Source: Thermomicrobiales bacterium
Lineage (GTDB): Bacteria; Chloroflexota; Chloroflexia; Thermomicrobiales; UBA6265
Assembly: GCA_019637585.1 (NCBI GenBank)
Contig: JAHBVL010000004.1
Location: 62,001 to 126,000 of the forward strand
Reading direction: 5' to 3'
Length of the DNA: 64,000 bases
A program made the translations under genes and the position numbers. Under the pieces are notes generated by a model. That model was given only the letters and a program-made list of their open reading frames with translations, was not told the origin of the DNA and made no database searches. Numbering within the stretch: position 1 is the first letter of the stretch; each line of letters starts with the position of its first letter. Below, piece by piece: positions 1-9,063 of the stretch.

Positions 1-44
1 AGATGCCGAACAAGAACATTCGTGTCCAGGAACGCTTCTTTCAC
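1..44 (-). CDS. PIN-domain toxin (VapC-like), N-terminal fragment
   Basis: Only the first 14 codons are inside the window. From a GTG start the frame reads VKEAFLDTNVLVRH, which matches the opening strand of PIN-domain ribonucleases; the D of LDTN would be the first metal-binding acidic residue. The GTG overlaps the stop of the upstream AbrB gene by 4 nt (GTGA), the usual coupling of antitoxin and toxin. The rest lies beyond position 1, so activity cannot be judged. Confidence 0.8.
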   Translation of the reverse strand, partial: MKEAFLDTNVLVRH

Positions 45-322
45 GGACGTCGGCCCGTCATGCCCTCGGCAACCTCATCTGCGATGGCTTGTGCAACAGC
101 CTCCTTTTCCTCCTCGATCGAAAGCAGCTGACGACCTTCCGGCAGCCGAAGGCTGCCCGAGGTTCGCCGCACAATCTCCTCCGGAGTGAGCATCTGCACC
201 GAGCCGTTCTGCCGCACAAAGATCATCCGGTCCCCTTCCTTGATATTCAGCTCTTTCCGAATATCGGCCGGAATGGTGATCTGTCCTTTGCGTGTAACCA
301 CGCTGCTGTTCGAACCCATCAT
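41..322 (-). CDS. AbrB/SpoVT-type antitoxin (VapB-like)
   Basis: This 93-residue protein has an N-terminal swapped-hairpin AbrB DNA-binding domain at about residues 5-50. The segment VTRKGQITIPADIRKELNI is the classic signature. The C-terminus is acidic and helical (about 65-90), as in antitoxins that wrap a PIN toxin. Two adjacent ATG codons (322 and 319) are possible starts. The frame stays open far upstream to 1375, but that extension is antisense to the solute-binding gene and has no domain. Its stop overlaps the PIN toxin start, so the two form one module, probably autoregulated through the inverted repeat just upstream. Confidence 0.9.
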   Translation of the reverse strand: MMGSNSSVVTRKGQITIPADIRKELNIKEGDRMIFVRQNGSVQMLTPEEIVRRTSGSLRLPEGRQLLSIEEEKEAVAQAIADEVAEGMTGRRP

Positions 323-346
323 CAGTCTCCCAGATGGTTGTGAGGT

Positions 347-369
347 ACTACGCCACAGTATATCGTAGT
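347..369 (-). promoter_or_regulatory. Candidate promoter -10 and operator of the AbrB/PIN module
   Basis: An inverted repeat ACTACG-N11-CGTAGT (347-352 and 364-369) flanks TATACT on the minus strand (362-357), a good -10 hexamer, about 35-40 nt upstream of the antitoxin start. I see no convincing -35. An operator straddling the -10 is what toxin-antitoxin autorepression needs. The assignment is inferred from position and symmetry only. Confidence 0.4.
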
Positions 370-436
370 GCGTCGAAGGGCATTGCACTCCGAGTGCGCG
401 TGCCGACCCCGGCGCCAGCGCTGCGTGAAAGCAACC

Positions 437-463
437 CGTAGCCTCGCCATTCATGGCGCTTTC
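437..463. repeat. Dispersed element CGTAGCCTCGCC, copy 1
   Basis: This is the first of four copies of CGTAGCCTCGCCATT followed by CATGGCGCTTTC. It contains the palindrome CGCCAT-TC-ATGGCG. The other copies are at 23085, 39259 and 55269. All lie in gene gaps except the 39259 copy, which forms the end of an ABC ATPase gene. Confidence 0.8.
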
Positions 464-571
464 CCCCACATCCGTTCGACCTTTCACAGCAACGGGAAAG
501 GCGTTGCACAAGCCCCGACCGGCACCAATGCGCGACAATGCCCGCATGGTCACTGTGGAAAGGAGATTCGC

Positions 572-1798
572 ATGCCTGAAGCGCTCCGCATCGCGATTCG
601 CAAATTCGAGGGCTTCGAGCGAGCGATCCAGCAGCAGTGGGCGGATTTCGCCCAAACGACCGGCTGCTCCCTCGAGCTCGAGTTCGAATCGCTCGATCTC
701 AACCCACTGGTCAACGCGCTTTTCACCCGTCAGGGACTCCGGAACGGCGATTTCGACATCGCATTCATCGTCACCGACTGGATTGCCGATGCGGTCGCCT
801 CCGGTGCGCTGCTCGACCTGGCGCCATTCATGAGGGAGCGGCCGGTCGACGGCTATCCCGAAGCGTGGCCCGCCTCGCTTACCCGATTTCAGGAGATCGA
901 CGGCGCCATCTACGGTCTGCCCTATCACGATGGACCGGAGTGCCTCATCTACCGCAAGGACATCTTCGACGACCCGCACCACAAGCAGAAATACCGGGAG
1001 CGAACCGGCGAACCGCTGGAACCGCCGACGACCTGGGACGCGTTCGAATCGATCGCCCGATTCTTCACCCATCCGGAGAACGACGAATACGGCACGCTTT
1101 TCGCCGCCTTTCCCGACGGCCACAACACCGTCTACGACTTCTGCATTCAGCTCTGGAGCCGCGGCGGCGAACTCCACGACGCCGAAGGCCGACCAACCAT
1201 CGCCACACAGCCAGCCATCGAGGGTCTCGATTTTTATCGTCGCCTGCTCAACGACCGGTCGGTGACTCCACCAGGGCTGGAAGAGGTCGATTCCGTGAAG
1301 AGCGGCGAGTTGTTCACCTCCGGCAAGATCGCGATGATGGTCAACTGGTTTGGGTTTGCCGCGCTCTGCGAACAACCTGACAGTCCAGTCAGGGGCAAGG
1401 TCGGGGTGGCGCCGGTACCTGCAGCGGGAGGGGCCGAGAGCGCCTCGCTCAACGTCTATTGGGTGCTGGGCGTTGGGTCAGGGAGCCGGCACGCAACTGC
1501 CGCCTGCGACTTCATCCGGCACTGTTGCACCCCGGCGATGGATCGCATCACGTCACTGGAAGGCGGCATCGGCTGCCGGAAGAGCACCTGGCACGATCCG
1601 GAGATCAACGATCTGATCCCCTTCTATGGTCAACTCGACGTCCTCCACCAGAGCGCCCGTGAGCTGCCTCGCTCCCAGCAACTTCCAGCATTGATTCACA
1701 TCATCGACCGGGCAGTGCACCGTGCGATCGCGACCGGCGATCCAACCGAAACGATCCTGCGGTACGCCCAGGCCGAAGCAGACGGAATTCGCCTGTAG
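572..1798 (+). CDS. Family 1-like extracellular solute-binding protein without a signal peptide
   Basis: This 408-residue protein has the two-lobed fold of carbohydrate ABC binding proteins. Family-typical stretches include FDIAFIVTDWIADA, the hinge-side YGLPYHDGPECLIYRKDIFDD and WDAFESIARFF, and the late segment GKIAMMVNWFGFAALCE. The start at 572 is chosen because AAGGAG lies 8-13 nt upstream. The N-terminus (MPEALRIAIRKFEGFERAI) is charged, with no hydrophobic core, lipobox or Tat motif, and the longer open frame upstream adds none. It may therefore stay in the cytoplasm. No permease or ATPase is nearby. A dehydrogenase gene follows after 19 nt, suggesting a sugar or polyol pathway. The substrate is unknown. 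Confidence 0.8.
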   Translation: MPEALRIAIRKFEGFERAIQQQWADFAQTTGCSLELEFESLDLNPLVNALFTRQGLRNGDFDIAFIVTDWIADAVASGALLDLAPFMRERPVDGYPEAWPASLTRFQEIDGAIYGLPYHDGPECLIYRKDIFDDPHHKQKYRERTGEPLEPPTTWDAFESIARFFTHPENDEYGTLFAAFPDGHNTVYDFCIQLWSRGGELHDAEGRPTIATQPAIEGLDFYRRLLNDRSVTPPGLEEVDSVKSGELFTSGKIAMMVNWFGFAALCEQPDSPVRGKVGVAPVPAAGGAESASLNVYWVLGVGSGSRHATAACDFIRHCCTPAMDRITSLEGGIGCRKSTWHDPEINDLIPFYGQLDVLHQSARELPRSQQLPALIHIIDRAVHRAIATGDPTETILRYAQAEADGIRL

Positions 1799-1817
1799 AT
1801 AGCGAGACCGAACCACG

Positions 1818-2906
1818 ATGAATCTGGCCGGATATGAGGTTTCGGACACAATCGAGCTGCCGGAAAAGCATGACTACGGCATTGGCATCATCGGCTGCGG
1901 CGGCATCGTCAACTACGCCCACTTGCCGGCTTACCGGTCACGCGGCCTGAATGTTGTTGCGTGCTACGACCAAGACCCGGATGCTGCCCGACGGACCGCC
2001 GACGAGCACGGGATTCCGCATGTGGCAACCAGCGTCGACGAGTTGCTGAACCGGGACGACATCGCGATTCTCGACGTGGCCGTCACGCCCTGGGCCCAGA
2101 TGGAGATCGCCGAGCGAGCGATTGCCGCCGGGAAGCATCTTCTCTGCCAAAAACCATTTTCCGATTCGATCGAGTCAGCCGAGCGTGTGGTGGAGCTGGC
2201 CGCGGAGGCCGGGATCAAGATCGCCGTCAACCAGCAGATGCGCTGGGATGCCGGTATCCGCGTGGCGAAGCAACTCGTCGAGCAGGGCGCCATCGGCACG
2301 CCGGCCGACGCGCGCATCGAAGTCAGCGTGAAAACTCCGTGGCATATGTGGCCCTGGATCGCCGCGCAGGACCATCTGGAAGTGATGTTCCACTCGATCC
2401 ACTATCACGACGCCCTGCGCTATCTCTTCGGCGACCCATCCAGCGTGACAGCATTCCATCACAAATGGCCGAACCAACCCGAAGTCGGTGAAACACGCAC
2501 ACTGACTGTCTTCGAATACGACCAGCGCGATCTGCAAACGATCATCGACTGCAACCATCACAACTGGAGCGACGACTTCTACGCCCGCTTCCGCTTCCTG
2601 GGCGACGGCGGCATCATCACCGGCACCCTCGGCGTGCTCTACGACTACCCCACCGGACGCGTCGACACGCTCGAATACCAACCGAACCATGAGCCACGAG
2701 CGTGGCACAAAGCGGAACTCAGCACCTGGTGGATACCAGACGCGTTCGTCGGTCCGATGGCCTCGCTGATGGAGGCCATCCAGACCGGCGGCGAACCCAT
2801 TACCGCTGCCAGGGACAACCTGGGGACATTGCGGACCTGCTTTGCCGCTTACGAATCAGCGACCCAGAAGCGCACCGTGACAATTCCAAGGCCCGAAGTC
2901 CCGTAG
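1818..2906 (+). CDS. Gfo/Idh/MocA family NAD(P)-dependent oxidoreductase
   Basis: This 362-residue protein has an N-terminal Rossmann fold (about 20-140) with the dinucleotide motif GIIGCGGI. The family EKP motif appears as CQKPFSDS, with Q in place of E. The C-terminal alpha/beta substrate domain contains the conserved histidine region HSIHYHDALRYLFG. Members oxidise or reduce sugars, inositols and related compounds. It starts 19 nt after the solute-binding-like gene and is very likely co-transcribed with it. The E-to-Q change in the lysine motif is common in subfamilies and does not by itself mean inactivity. The substrate cannot be read from the sequence. Confidence 0.92.
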   Translation: MNLAGYEVSDTIELPEKHDYGIGIIGCGGIVNYAHLPAYRSRGLNVVACYDQDPDAARRTADEHGIPHVATSVDELLNRDDIAILDVAVTPWAQMEIAERAIAAGKHLLCQKPFSDSIESAERVVELAAEAGIKIAVNQQMRWDAGIRVAKQLVEQGAIGTPADARIEVSVKTPWHMWPWIAAQDHLEVMFHSIHYHDALRYLFGDPSSVTAFHHKWPNQPEVGETRTLTVFEYDQRDLQTIIDCNHHNWSDDFYARFRFLGDGGIITGTLGVLYDYPTGRVDTLEYQPNHEPRAWHKAELSTWWIPDAFVGPMASLMEAIQTGGEPITAARDNLGTLRTCFAAYESATQKRTVTIPRPEVP

Positions 2907-2924
2907 CCTTCTCGCCTCCGGACT

Positions 2925-2957
2925 ACGGACTACGAACTCCGGACTCCGGACCCCGCA
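2925..2957. repeat. Heptamer tandem array (GGACTMC) at a convergent junction
   Basis: Imperfect 7-nt units (GGACTAC, GGACTAC, GAACTCC, GGACTCC, GGACCCC, GCACTAC) fill the gap between two convergent genes. The last unit contains the stop codon of the minus-strand SRPBCC gene. Similar arrays occur at 4002, 18118, 36727 and 47671, always between convergent genes. Confidence 0.8.
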
Positions 2958-3398
2958 CTACGACGCCTCGACCAGGTCTTTCAGCGAATCGAGCGCCTTG
3001 GGCCAGCCGCCGTCGAACTCTTCCCGCCACTCCGCCGGCACGGCCAGCCGGACAGTCAGCTCGGTCTTGCCGTTCTTCTCGACAAAGTCATACTCTTCGC
3101 GCGAGCCAATCCAGCTCCTGGCCATCTCGCTCTCTCTGTCCAGACTGCCATCCTCGCTGATAGCGGCGGTATGCTCGGCTCGAATAGTGCTCGGCCGATC
3201 GGCTGTGAGGATTTTGGCTACGGTGCCGCCCCCCTCGCCACCGAATCGCATCTCAGTCCCGGCTTTCCAATCACCTTCGACCGCTCCGCCGGGCCAGGCA
3301 ACCTCAGTCCATTGTGGATAGGTTTCCTTCCCCAGCATGAAATCCCAGACCTTCTCTCGGGGCGCGTCGATCTCGATCTTGTACTGCAGTTCTTCCAT
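2958..3398 (-). CDS. SRPBCC (START-like) domain protein
   Basis: This 146-residue protein fits one SRPBCC/AHSA1-type lipid- or ligand-binding domain. It opens with YKIEIDAPREKVWDFML, has the W-x-G region EVAWPGGAVEGDWKAG, and ends in a long amphipathic helix (GGWPKALDSLKDLVEAS). The start at 3398 has AAAGGAG 7 nt upstream; an upstream in-frame ATG at 3452 has no comparable site. Such proteins bind hydrophobic ligands or act in polyketide or stress responses. Nothing nearby narrows the ligand. Confidence 0.82.
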   Translation of the reverse strand: MEELQYKIEIDAPREKVWDFMLGKETYPQWTEVAWPGGAVEGDWKAGTEMRFGGEGGGTVAKILTADRPSTIRAEHTAAISEDGSLDRESEMARSWIGSREEYDFVEKNGKTELTVRLAVPAEWREEFDGGWPKALDSLKDLVEAS

Positions 3399-3524
3399 TG
3401 CGTTTCTCCTTTCGACTCCTTGTCGAACAGCATGACGCACAATCGACACCAATCATCGATGAGACGCTAGAATCAGGTGAGCGTTGACATATGAACGACC
3501 GGCGCAGAGGCGGAGGACCAGCAG

Positions 3525-3965
3525 ATGCAACGGCACGCAAGCGATCACGATGACGCTCGGGATATCGCGAACCATGGGCTGATCGTTCCGTACCAGATTC
3601 TCGCCGCCGTGACGTCCGGGTTGATCGTGCTCCAGGCGTTTCTGGCGGGACAGTGGCTCTTCAAAGGAAGAACGAGCTCGATGGATCACCACGAGATCGT
3701 CGGCAGTCTCTTTCTGGTGCTCCTCATCGTGCAGATCGCCGCGACCGTGCCGCTGACCAAACCAGGCAGCTACTACCGGCGTCATCTCCTGACCCAGAAC
3801 GGCTTGATCCTGGTGCTGGCGCTCGTCCAGATGTGGCTCGGTTACGAGGCGAAGGACTCGTCCAATGCCGCAGTCGCTCACCTGCCACTGGGTGTCTTCC
3901 TGTGCGCCTATGCCGGTGGCGTCTTCTCACATGCCTGGGGATTCAAGCGCCATTTCGGCGTCTGA
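3525..3965 (+). CDS. Small four-helix membrane protein of unknown function
   Basis: This 146-residue protein has four hydrophobic segments at about residues 20-42, 60-78, 92-108 and 118-136. The loops are short and polar, with a HHE motif before helix 2. GGAGGA lies about 9 nt upstream of the ATG. It is divergent from the SRPBCC gene and convergent with the SDR gene. The shape recalls small cytochrome b561- or DUF6220-like membrane proteins, but I cannot assign a family. It is predicted to lie in the cytoplasmic membrane. Confidence 0.65.
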   Translation: MQRHASDHDDARDIANHGLIVPYQILAAVTSGLIVLQAFLAGQWLFKGRTSSMDHHEIVGSLFLVLLIVQIAATVPLTKPGSYYRRHLLTQNGLILVLALVQMWLGYEAKDSSNAAVAHLPLGVFLCAYAGGVFSHAWGFKRHFGV

Positions 3966-4001
3966 CAGAACCACGCCGCGGGATTGGGCCAACATCGCGC
4001 G

Positions 4002-4041
4002 GGGCTCCGGACCACGGACTCCGGACTCCGGACCCCGTCCG
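4002..4041. repeat. Heptamer tandem array (GGACTCC) at a convergent junction
   Basis: Units GGGCTCC, GGACCAC, GGACTCC, GGACTCC and GGACCCC lie between the membrane protein (+) and the SDR (-). It belongs to the same family as the array at 2925. Confidence 0.8.
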
Positions 4042-4048
4042 GCGCCCA

Positions 4049-4828
4049 TCACCCCATCTGCAACCCACCATCCAGATTGACCGTTTGCCCTGTGATGTAG
4101 GACGCGGCGTCCGACGCCAGAAACGCGACCAGCTCCCCGAAGTCCTCGGGGGTGCCGAATCGGCCGAGCTTCACCTGGGTGCGCTCGTCCTCGGTGGTTT
4201 CCTCGAACGAGCGCCCACTCGCTGCCGCTCGACGACGCAGCGCCGACCAGTAGAGCTCGGTGGCCATATGACCGGGGCTGATGCAATTGACCCGGATACC
4301 GGACGGGGCAAGTTCCTTGGCCAGTGATTGGGTGATCGCGATCACGCCCGCTTTGGAGGCGCCATACGCGCTCGAACCCGCCGGAGCATCACGCCCGAAC
4401 ACCGAACTGACGGTGACGATCGATCCCGATCCCTGCGCCAGCATCGTTCGGGCCGCCGCACGGCAGGTAAAGAACACGCTGTCCAGATTGACGGCCATGA
4501 TCCGCCGGTAGAGCTCGTCGGACAAATCGACGACCGGCGCTCCTCCGCCCATCCCGGCGTTGGCCACCACAATATCGATCGTTCCCGCTTCGGCCAGGCA
4601 TTCGGCGAAAAGATCATCGACATGCGCCGCGTTGCTGGCGTCCGAAAGCCGGCCGACAGCGCCGATCTCAGCCGCGATCTCCTCGACCCGGGGATCGATA
4701 TCCGATATCCAGACGCGCGCTCCCGACTGCGCAAGCCTCTCGGCGGCGCCACGCCCGAGGCCGTTGGCTCCGCCCGTGACTATGGCCACCTTCCCCTCGA
4801 GATCGTTCGACACCGATGGTTTTGACAC
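4049..4828 (-). CDS. Short-chain dehydrogenase/reductase (SDR)
   Basis: This 259-residue classical SDR has the cofactor motif TGGANGLG near the N-terminus, the structural NAG motif (VVANAGMGGG), catalytic Ser (VSSVFG) and the YxxxK pair in AYGASK. The C-terminus ends TGQTVNLDGGLQMG. It uses NAD(P)H, with the substrate unknown. The start codon is GTG, overlapping the HemQ stop by one base (TAGTG), so it is the last gene of the heme operon by position. Whether it has a role in tetrapyrrole metabolism is unproven; it may simply be co-transcribed. Confidence 0.92.
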   Translation of the reverse strand: MSKPSVSNDLEGKVAIVTGGANGLGRGAAERLAQSGARVWISDIDPRVEEIAAEIGAVGRLSDASNAAHVDDLFAECLAEAGTIDIVVANAGMGGGAPVVDLSDELYRRIMAVNLDSVFFTCRAAARTMLAQGSGSIVTVSSVFGRDAPAGSSAYGASKAGVIAITQSLAKELAPSGIRVNCISPGHMATELYWSALRRRAAASGRSFEETTEDERTQVKLGRFGTPEDFGELVAFLASDAASYITGQTVNLDGGLQMG

Positions 4829-5517
4829 TAGAGCGCACTCTGCAGCGCATCCTGGACGGACATGCGCAACCCCAGGAAGATGGGGGTATCAACCTGCGTG
4901 TACTCGCGAACCTCAGCGCCCCGCAATCGCTGCACCATCCGGATCAGCGTGGCGGGATTGTCGTCTTCCAACGCCACGACGAATTCCTGATCGGCGATAC
5001 CGAAAGAGCTGACGGTGTTGGTCAGAATCGTCGGAAACTCGTCGCCCAGCTGACCGTGAACCATCATCAGTTCTCTTCGTTTCTCGAAGGGAAGGAGATA
5101 CCAGGCCGGGGTCTTGGTGAATGGGTAGACGCTCAGATACTGCTTCGGATCCTTACCCCGCAGAAATGCAGGACCGTGCTCCGGGTTGTACTGCGACGAA
5201 GACGCCATCCCCAGATAGGCGAATTTCGCGTCGATCGCGGCGCCCGCGGCAGTGCTGTTCAGATCGGCGCCGAGCGCCTGAAAACGCGCCACGTCGTCGG
5301 CCACCAGCCAGAGAATGAGGTCGACACCGGCCGTCAGTCCGACGGTGGAATAGGCGGCACGCAGGACCACACCATCGCTGTGCTGGGCCAGGACGGCGCT
5401 GGCCTCGTCGATCGCCGACTGCCGCTCCTGGGCGCTCCATGCGCGGCTGGCGCCCGTCGATCGAAAAATCCAGAAGGTGGTGAACATATCCTTGGGAGTC
5501 GCCTGTTGTTCTGTCAT
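4828..5517 (-). CDS. hemQ: HemQ, coproheme decarboxylase (ChdC)
   Basis: This 229-residue chlorite-dismutase-family protein is the last enzyme of the coproporphyrin-dependent heme pathway. It decarboxylates Fe-coproporphyrin III to heme b using peroxide. The family signature is present: YPFTKTPAWY, LPFEKRREL and MMVHG. Y131 corresponds to the catalytic tyrosine, K135 and W139 to its neighbours, and H154 to the proximal heme ligand. The gene lies 15 nt after the oxidase gene and in the same operon as hemC, D, B and E, which supports decarboxylase rather than chlorite dismutase activity. No signal peptide is seen, so it is cytoplasmic. Confidence 0.93.
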   Translation of the reverse strand: MTEQQATPKDMFTTFWIFRSTGASRAWSAQERQSAIDEASAVLAQHSDGVVLRAAYSTVGLTAGVDLILWLVADDVARFQALGADLNSTAAGAAIDAKFAYLGMASSSQYNPEHGPAFLRGKDPKQYLSVYPFTKTPAWYLLPFEKRRELMMVHGQLGDEFPTILTNTVSSFGIADQEFVVALEDDNPATLIRMVQRLRGAEVREYTQVDTPIFLGLRMSVQDALQSAL

Positions 5518-5532
5518 CGATTCCTCGTGCCC

Positions 5533-6969
5533 CTAGACCATTGCCACGTCCCGGACCTTGCTGGCCGGGAGCGAGGCGCCAATACGATTCGCGATTTCAT
5601 TCGATTGCCTGACGATGTCGGGGATTCCGACGCCATACCAGGCGGCGCCAGCGAGGTGAATGCCTTCCGGCAGGTCTCGTTCGATGGCTGCCATGCGGGC
5701 CAGATGGCCGACTTCGTAGACTGGATTGCCCACGGGATATCGAGCGATGCGCCAGAACGCGGGCTCGCCGGTGACGCCCAGAAGCTCGCGCACTTCGCCC
5801 CGCGCCAGATCCAGCACATGCTGATCGTCCGCCGACATCGTGGCCGGACTGCGAGCACCCCCGAAAAAGAGCCGGAGCAGCGTCCAGCCAGCAGGCGCTC
5901 GTTCGGCGAATTTTCGGGAGGTGACCGTGATGGCGTTGAACGCACGCCCCTCCTTGCCGGGCAGGACCAACCCATAGCCGGAAATCGGTCTGGTGATCTG
6001 CTCGTCACGGTACGCCAGGGAAAGAGTGCCCGAACTCGACGACTGCATGGCGCCGATGGCGTCACCGAGCGTGCGCGCCGACTCGGGCAGGAGCGTGGCA
6101 GTCACCGTCGCCGGTATCGCATACACGATCTGCCGGCAGGCGATGCTTCTGCCTCTGGCCGTGAAGAGACGGAACCCCTCCCCTTCATCGGTGACCGATG
6201 AAACCGTGACGCCAGTCTTCAGGTCCTCCCCAAGGCGAGCCGCCAGCGCCTGCGGCAAGCTTTCCATACCGTTTTTGAGCGACACGAACGTAGGCGGCGG
6301 CGGTCCGTCGAGTGACCGGCGTCGTTTGGTTGCCCGCAACCCCCGGATCAGACTGCCATGCTCCTCCTCCAACGCTTTCAGGTGAGGGAATGTCGCCTGC
6401 AGGCTCACCTCTTCCGGATCGGCACTGTAAATGCCGGCCAGCAAGGGTTCCGCGATCCAGTCGACCGCTTCCTGCCCCAATCTGCGGCGGGCGAATGACG
6501 CGATCGATTCGTCGCCATCGACGGACCCGGCCGGCAGCAGCAGATCGCGAGCCATCCGGACCTTGCCAGGCCATGAGATCAGTGGCGTTCTCAGAAATGG
6601 CTTCAGCTCGGTCGGCGCAACCAGGGAGATGCCCGACGGCCAGGCGATGATTCGGCCATTCCGCAGAATACTGACGGCCTGATCCATTTTCGCCACGGGG
6701 AGGAGCTGATCGCCCAGACCAAGGTCGTCGATCAGTTGCTTTGCCCAGGGTTTCTGGGCCAGGAAGGCATCGGGCCCGGCTTCGACGACGAACGCGCCCC
6801 CCGCATGCTCCACCCGCTCAGAACGAATCTTGCCTCCCGGACGGCTCGACCGCTCCAGCACGACAATCGACAGGTCGGGGCGGTCCTGCTGGAGCCGCCA
6901 GGCGACTGTGAGTCCAGCCAATCCGGCTCCCACGATCGCCACATCCACCTGATCGGGCAGTCCATTCAT
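5533..6969 (-). CDS. hemY: Coproporphyrinogen III oxidase CgoX (HemY/HemG-type FAD oxidase)
   Basis: This 478-residue FAD enzyme oxidises the porphyrinogen ring with O2. The N-terminus has the dinucleotide motif DVAIVGAGLAGLTVAWRL and then LERSSRPGGKIRSE. The mid-protein has the substrate-domain WIAEPLLAGIYSADPEEVSL typical of the HemY family, and the C-terminal FAD segment reads GIHLAGAAWYGVGIPD. The start at 6969 lies 1 nt after the hemE stop; an upstream extension to 7233 is antisense-like and lacks similarity. With HemQ and an actinobacterial-type ferrochelatase present, the substrate is probably coproporphyrinogen rather than protoporphyrinogen. Confidence 0.93.
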   Translation of the reverse strand: MNGLPDQVDVAIVGAGLAGLTVAWRLQQDRPDLSIVVLERSSRPGGKIRSERVEHAGGAFVVEAGPDAFLAQKPWAKQLIDDLGLGDQLLPVAKMDQAVSILRNGRIIAWPSGISLVAPTELKPFLRTPLISWPGKVRMARDLLLPAGSVDGDESIASFARRRLGQEAVDWIAEPLLAGIYSADPEEVSLQATFPHLKALEEEHGSLIRGLRATKRRRSLDGPPPPTFVSLKNGMESLPQALAARLGEDLKTGVTVSSVTDEGEGFRLFTARGRSIACRQIVYAIPATVTATLLPESARTLGDAIGAMQSSSSGTLSLAYRDEQITRPISGYGLVLPGKEGRAFNAITVTSRKFAERAPAGWTLLRLFFGGARSPATMSADDQHVLDLARGEVRELLGVTGEPAFWRIARYPVGNPVYEVGHLARMAAIERDLPEGIHLAGAAWYGVGIPDIVRQSNEIANRIGASLPASKVRDVAMV

Positions 6970-6970
6970 C

Positions 6971-8014
6971 TCAGCGAACCGATACTTCGTGGACGTAGTC
7001 GACCAGCCGCTTGACGGTCTCGACCGGCGTGTTGGGCAGAATGCCGTGCCCCAGATTGAAGATGTGGCCAGAACGGCGGTTGGCCTGTTGAAGAATGCGG
7101 TCAGTTCTGGATCGCACCGCATCCCAGTCTGCAAAGAGGGCCACCGGATCGAGATTGCCCTGAATCGCCCGGTCGTGGCCGATCCGTCGCCATCCCTCGT
7201 CCAGCTCGACTCGCCAATCGATCCCAATGACATCGGCGCCGGTCGACGCCATCAGCTCTAAAAGACTGGCCGTACCGACACCGAAGAGAATCACCGGCAC
7301 TCCCGACTGACGGGCCATCTCCACCGTTGTCCGTGTATGGGGCAGGACGTAATGGCGATAGTCGTCGGGACTGAGCTCGCCGGCCCAGCTGTCGAAGACC
7401 TGCAGCACATCGGCGCCGGCGGCGGCCTGCGCCTGGAGATAGGCGCCGGCGGCGTTGGCCAGCTTCGACATCAGATTTCCCCAAACGGTGGGCTGGGACA
7501 TCATCAGCCGCTTGGCGTTGATATGGTGCCGGCTGCCCCCTCCTTCGATGGCATAGCTGGCCAGTGTATAGGGCGCTCCGCTGAATCCGATCAGCGGCAC
7601 CCCCCGGTTGGCCAGCTCTCGCTTCGCCAACCGGATTGCCTCCAGCGTGAAGTGCAGGCCGTCCTCGGGTGGAACGGTGCGGAGCGAGTCCACATCGGCG
7701 GCCGTTCGCACCGGGTTGGCGATATGGGGACCCTCGCCACGGACGAACGAAAGGGCAAGCCCCATCGGCTCCAGGATCGGCAGAATGTCGGAAAAGATGA
7801 TCGCCGCATCGAGATCGAACGCCTCGATCGGCTGCATTGTCACCTCGACCGCCAGCTCGGGGTTGCGAATCAGATCGAGAATGCCCCATTTTTCCCGCAG
7901 CTTGCGGTACTCCGGCATGTACCGGCCGGCCTGCCGCATCAACCAGACCGGCGTGGCGTCGACCTCTTCTCTCCGGCACGCCCGGAGCAACCGGCTCTCC
8001 TGAACTGAGGTCAT
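6971..8014 (-). CDS. hemE: Uroporphyrinogen decarboxylase
   Basis: This 347-residue enzyme converts uroporphyrinogen III to coproporphyrinogen III. Motifs include [16 protein letters not shown] near residue 20-35, [14 protein letters not shown] (with the catalytic Asp), [16 protein letters not shown], and the C-terminal [14 protein letters not shown]. The ATG at 8014 overlaps the hemB stop (ATGA). An in-frame upstream start at 8110 would read back into hemB and is rejected. It is cytosolic and homodimeric in the family. Confidence 0.96.
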   Translation of the reverse strand: MTSVQESRLLRACRREEVDATPVWLMRQAGRYMPEYRKLREKWGILDLIRNPELAVEVTMQPIEAFDLDAAIIFSDILPILEPMGLALSFVRGEGPHIANPVRTAADVDSLRTVPPEDGLHFTLEAIRLAKRELANRGVPLIGFSGAPYTLASYAIEGGGSRHHINAKRLMMSQPTVWGNLMSKLANAAGAYLQAQAAAGADVLQVFDSWAGELSPDDYRHYVLPHTRTTVEMARQSGVPVILFGVGTASLLELMASTGADVIGIDWRVELDEGWRRIGHDRAIQGNLDPVALFADWDAVRSRTDRILQQANRRSGHIFNLGHGILPNTPVETVKRLVDYVHEVSVR

Positions 8015-9063
8015 GCGGCGCCCGTCCAGCGCGCTACGTCGCGGGCGAAGTAGGTTAGGATGATGTCGGCGCCGGCTCGCTTGATGCCGGTAAGCGCCTC
8101 CTGGGCACATCGGTCGAGATCGATCCAGCCATTCGCCGCCGCCGCGTGCAGCATCGCGTATTCGCCGCTTACCTGGTACGCCGCTACGGGCACATTGCAG
8201 GCGGCCTTCACATCGGAAAGAACGTCCAGATAGGGCATGGCCGGTTTGACCATGATCATATCGGCGCCTTCGGCCAGATCGATCTCGACTTCTTTCAACG
8301 CTTCCCGCCGATTGGCCGGATCCATCTGGTACTGGCTCCGGTCGCCGAACTGGGGCGGGCTTTCAGCCGCGTCCCGAAACGGACCGTAAAACCCGCTGGC
8401 GAACTTGACCGCGTAGCTCATCACGATGACATGGTCATGTCCGGCGCCATCCAGACCGCTTCTGATGGCGCGCACCATGCCATCGATCATCCCGGATGGG
8501 GCGATGATGTCGGCTCCGGCTTCGGCATGCGCCACCGACGATCGCACCAGCAGTTCCAGGGTTGGGTCGTTGAGGAGATAGCCATCTGGCAGCTGCGGCC
8601 GGTAGTCACTGGTCATCGGTGTATTGATCACACCACAGTGACCATGGTCGGTGTACTCACAGAGGCACATGTCGGAAATGACGATCATCTCCGGCACAGC
8701 TTCCTTGATCGCCCGGATCGCGACGGGGATGATCCCGTGCGGGTCCCAGTTCTCGCTGCCGATCGCATCCTTTGAATGCGGAATGCCGAACAGCATGACC
8801 GCGCCGATCCCGATTCTGGCCAGGTCGGCTACTTCATCGACCAGCCGGTCGACCGACCACTGATACTGACCCGGCATCGACTGAATCGGAATCTGTAGGT
8901 CCTGGCCTGGCCGGACGAACAGGGGCGCCACGATATCCGCCGTCGACAACTGCGTCTCCCGCACCAAACGGCGCAGTGCCGGCGATGTCCGCAATCGGCG
9001 CGGCCGAACAGCGGGAAATGCTGCTGTGCCGGCCACAGGTTGGCGCTCGAGTTCCAGGATCAC
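8011..9063 (-). CDS. hemB: Delta-aminolevulinic acid dehydratase (porphobilinogen synthase)
   Basis: This 350-residue enzyme condenses two ALA molecules to porphobilinogen. The zinc-type metal site is seen as [14 protein letters not shown], with C133, C135 and C143. The Schiff-base lysines lie in [16 protein letters not shown] and [12 protein letters not shown]. The GTG start at 9063 overlaps the hemD stop (GTGA). The tail ends [15 protein letters not shown], typical of the family. All three cysteines are present, so a zinc-dependent rather than magnesium-only enzyme is expected. Confidence 0.96.
   Translation of the reverse strand: MILELERQPVAGTAAFPAVRPRRLRTSPALRRLVRETQLSTADIVAPLFVRPGQDLQIPIQSMPGQYQWSVDRLVDEVADLARIGIGAVMLFGIPHSKDAIGSENWDPHGIIPVAIRAIKEAVPEMIVISDMCLCEYTDHGHCGVINTPMTSDYRPQLPDGYLLNDPTLELLVRSSVAHAEAGADIIAPSGMIDGMVRAIRSGLDGAGHDHVIVMSYAVKFASGFYGPFRDAAESPPQFGDRSQYQMDPANRREALKEVEIDLAEGADMIMVKPAMPYLDVLSDVKAACNVPVAAYQVSGEYAMLHAAAANGWIDLDRCAQEALTGIKRAGADIILTYFARDVARWTGAA

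Noticed and set aside
323-1375. Long N-terminal extension of the AbrB gene on the minus strand
   Set aside because: It runs antisense to the solute-binding gene, has no domain similarity, and the AbrB fold begins at 322 as in its family.
4816-6201. Long plus-strand open frame across hemQ and cgoX
   Set aside because: It is an antisense shadow of strongly recognised minus-strand heme genes.
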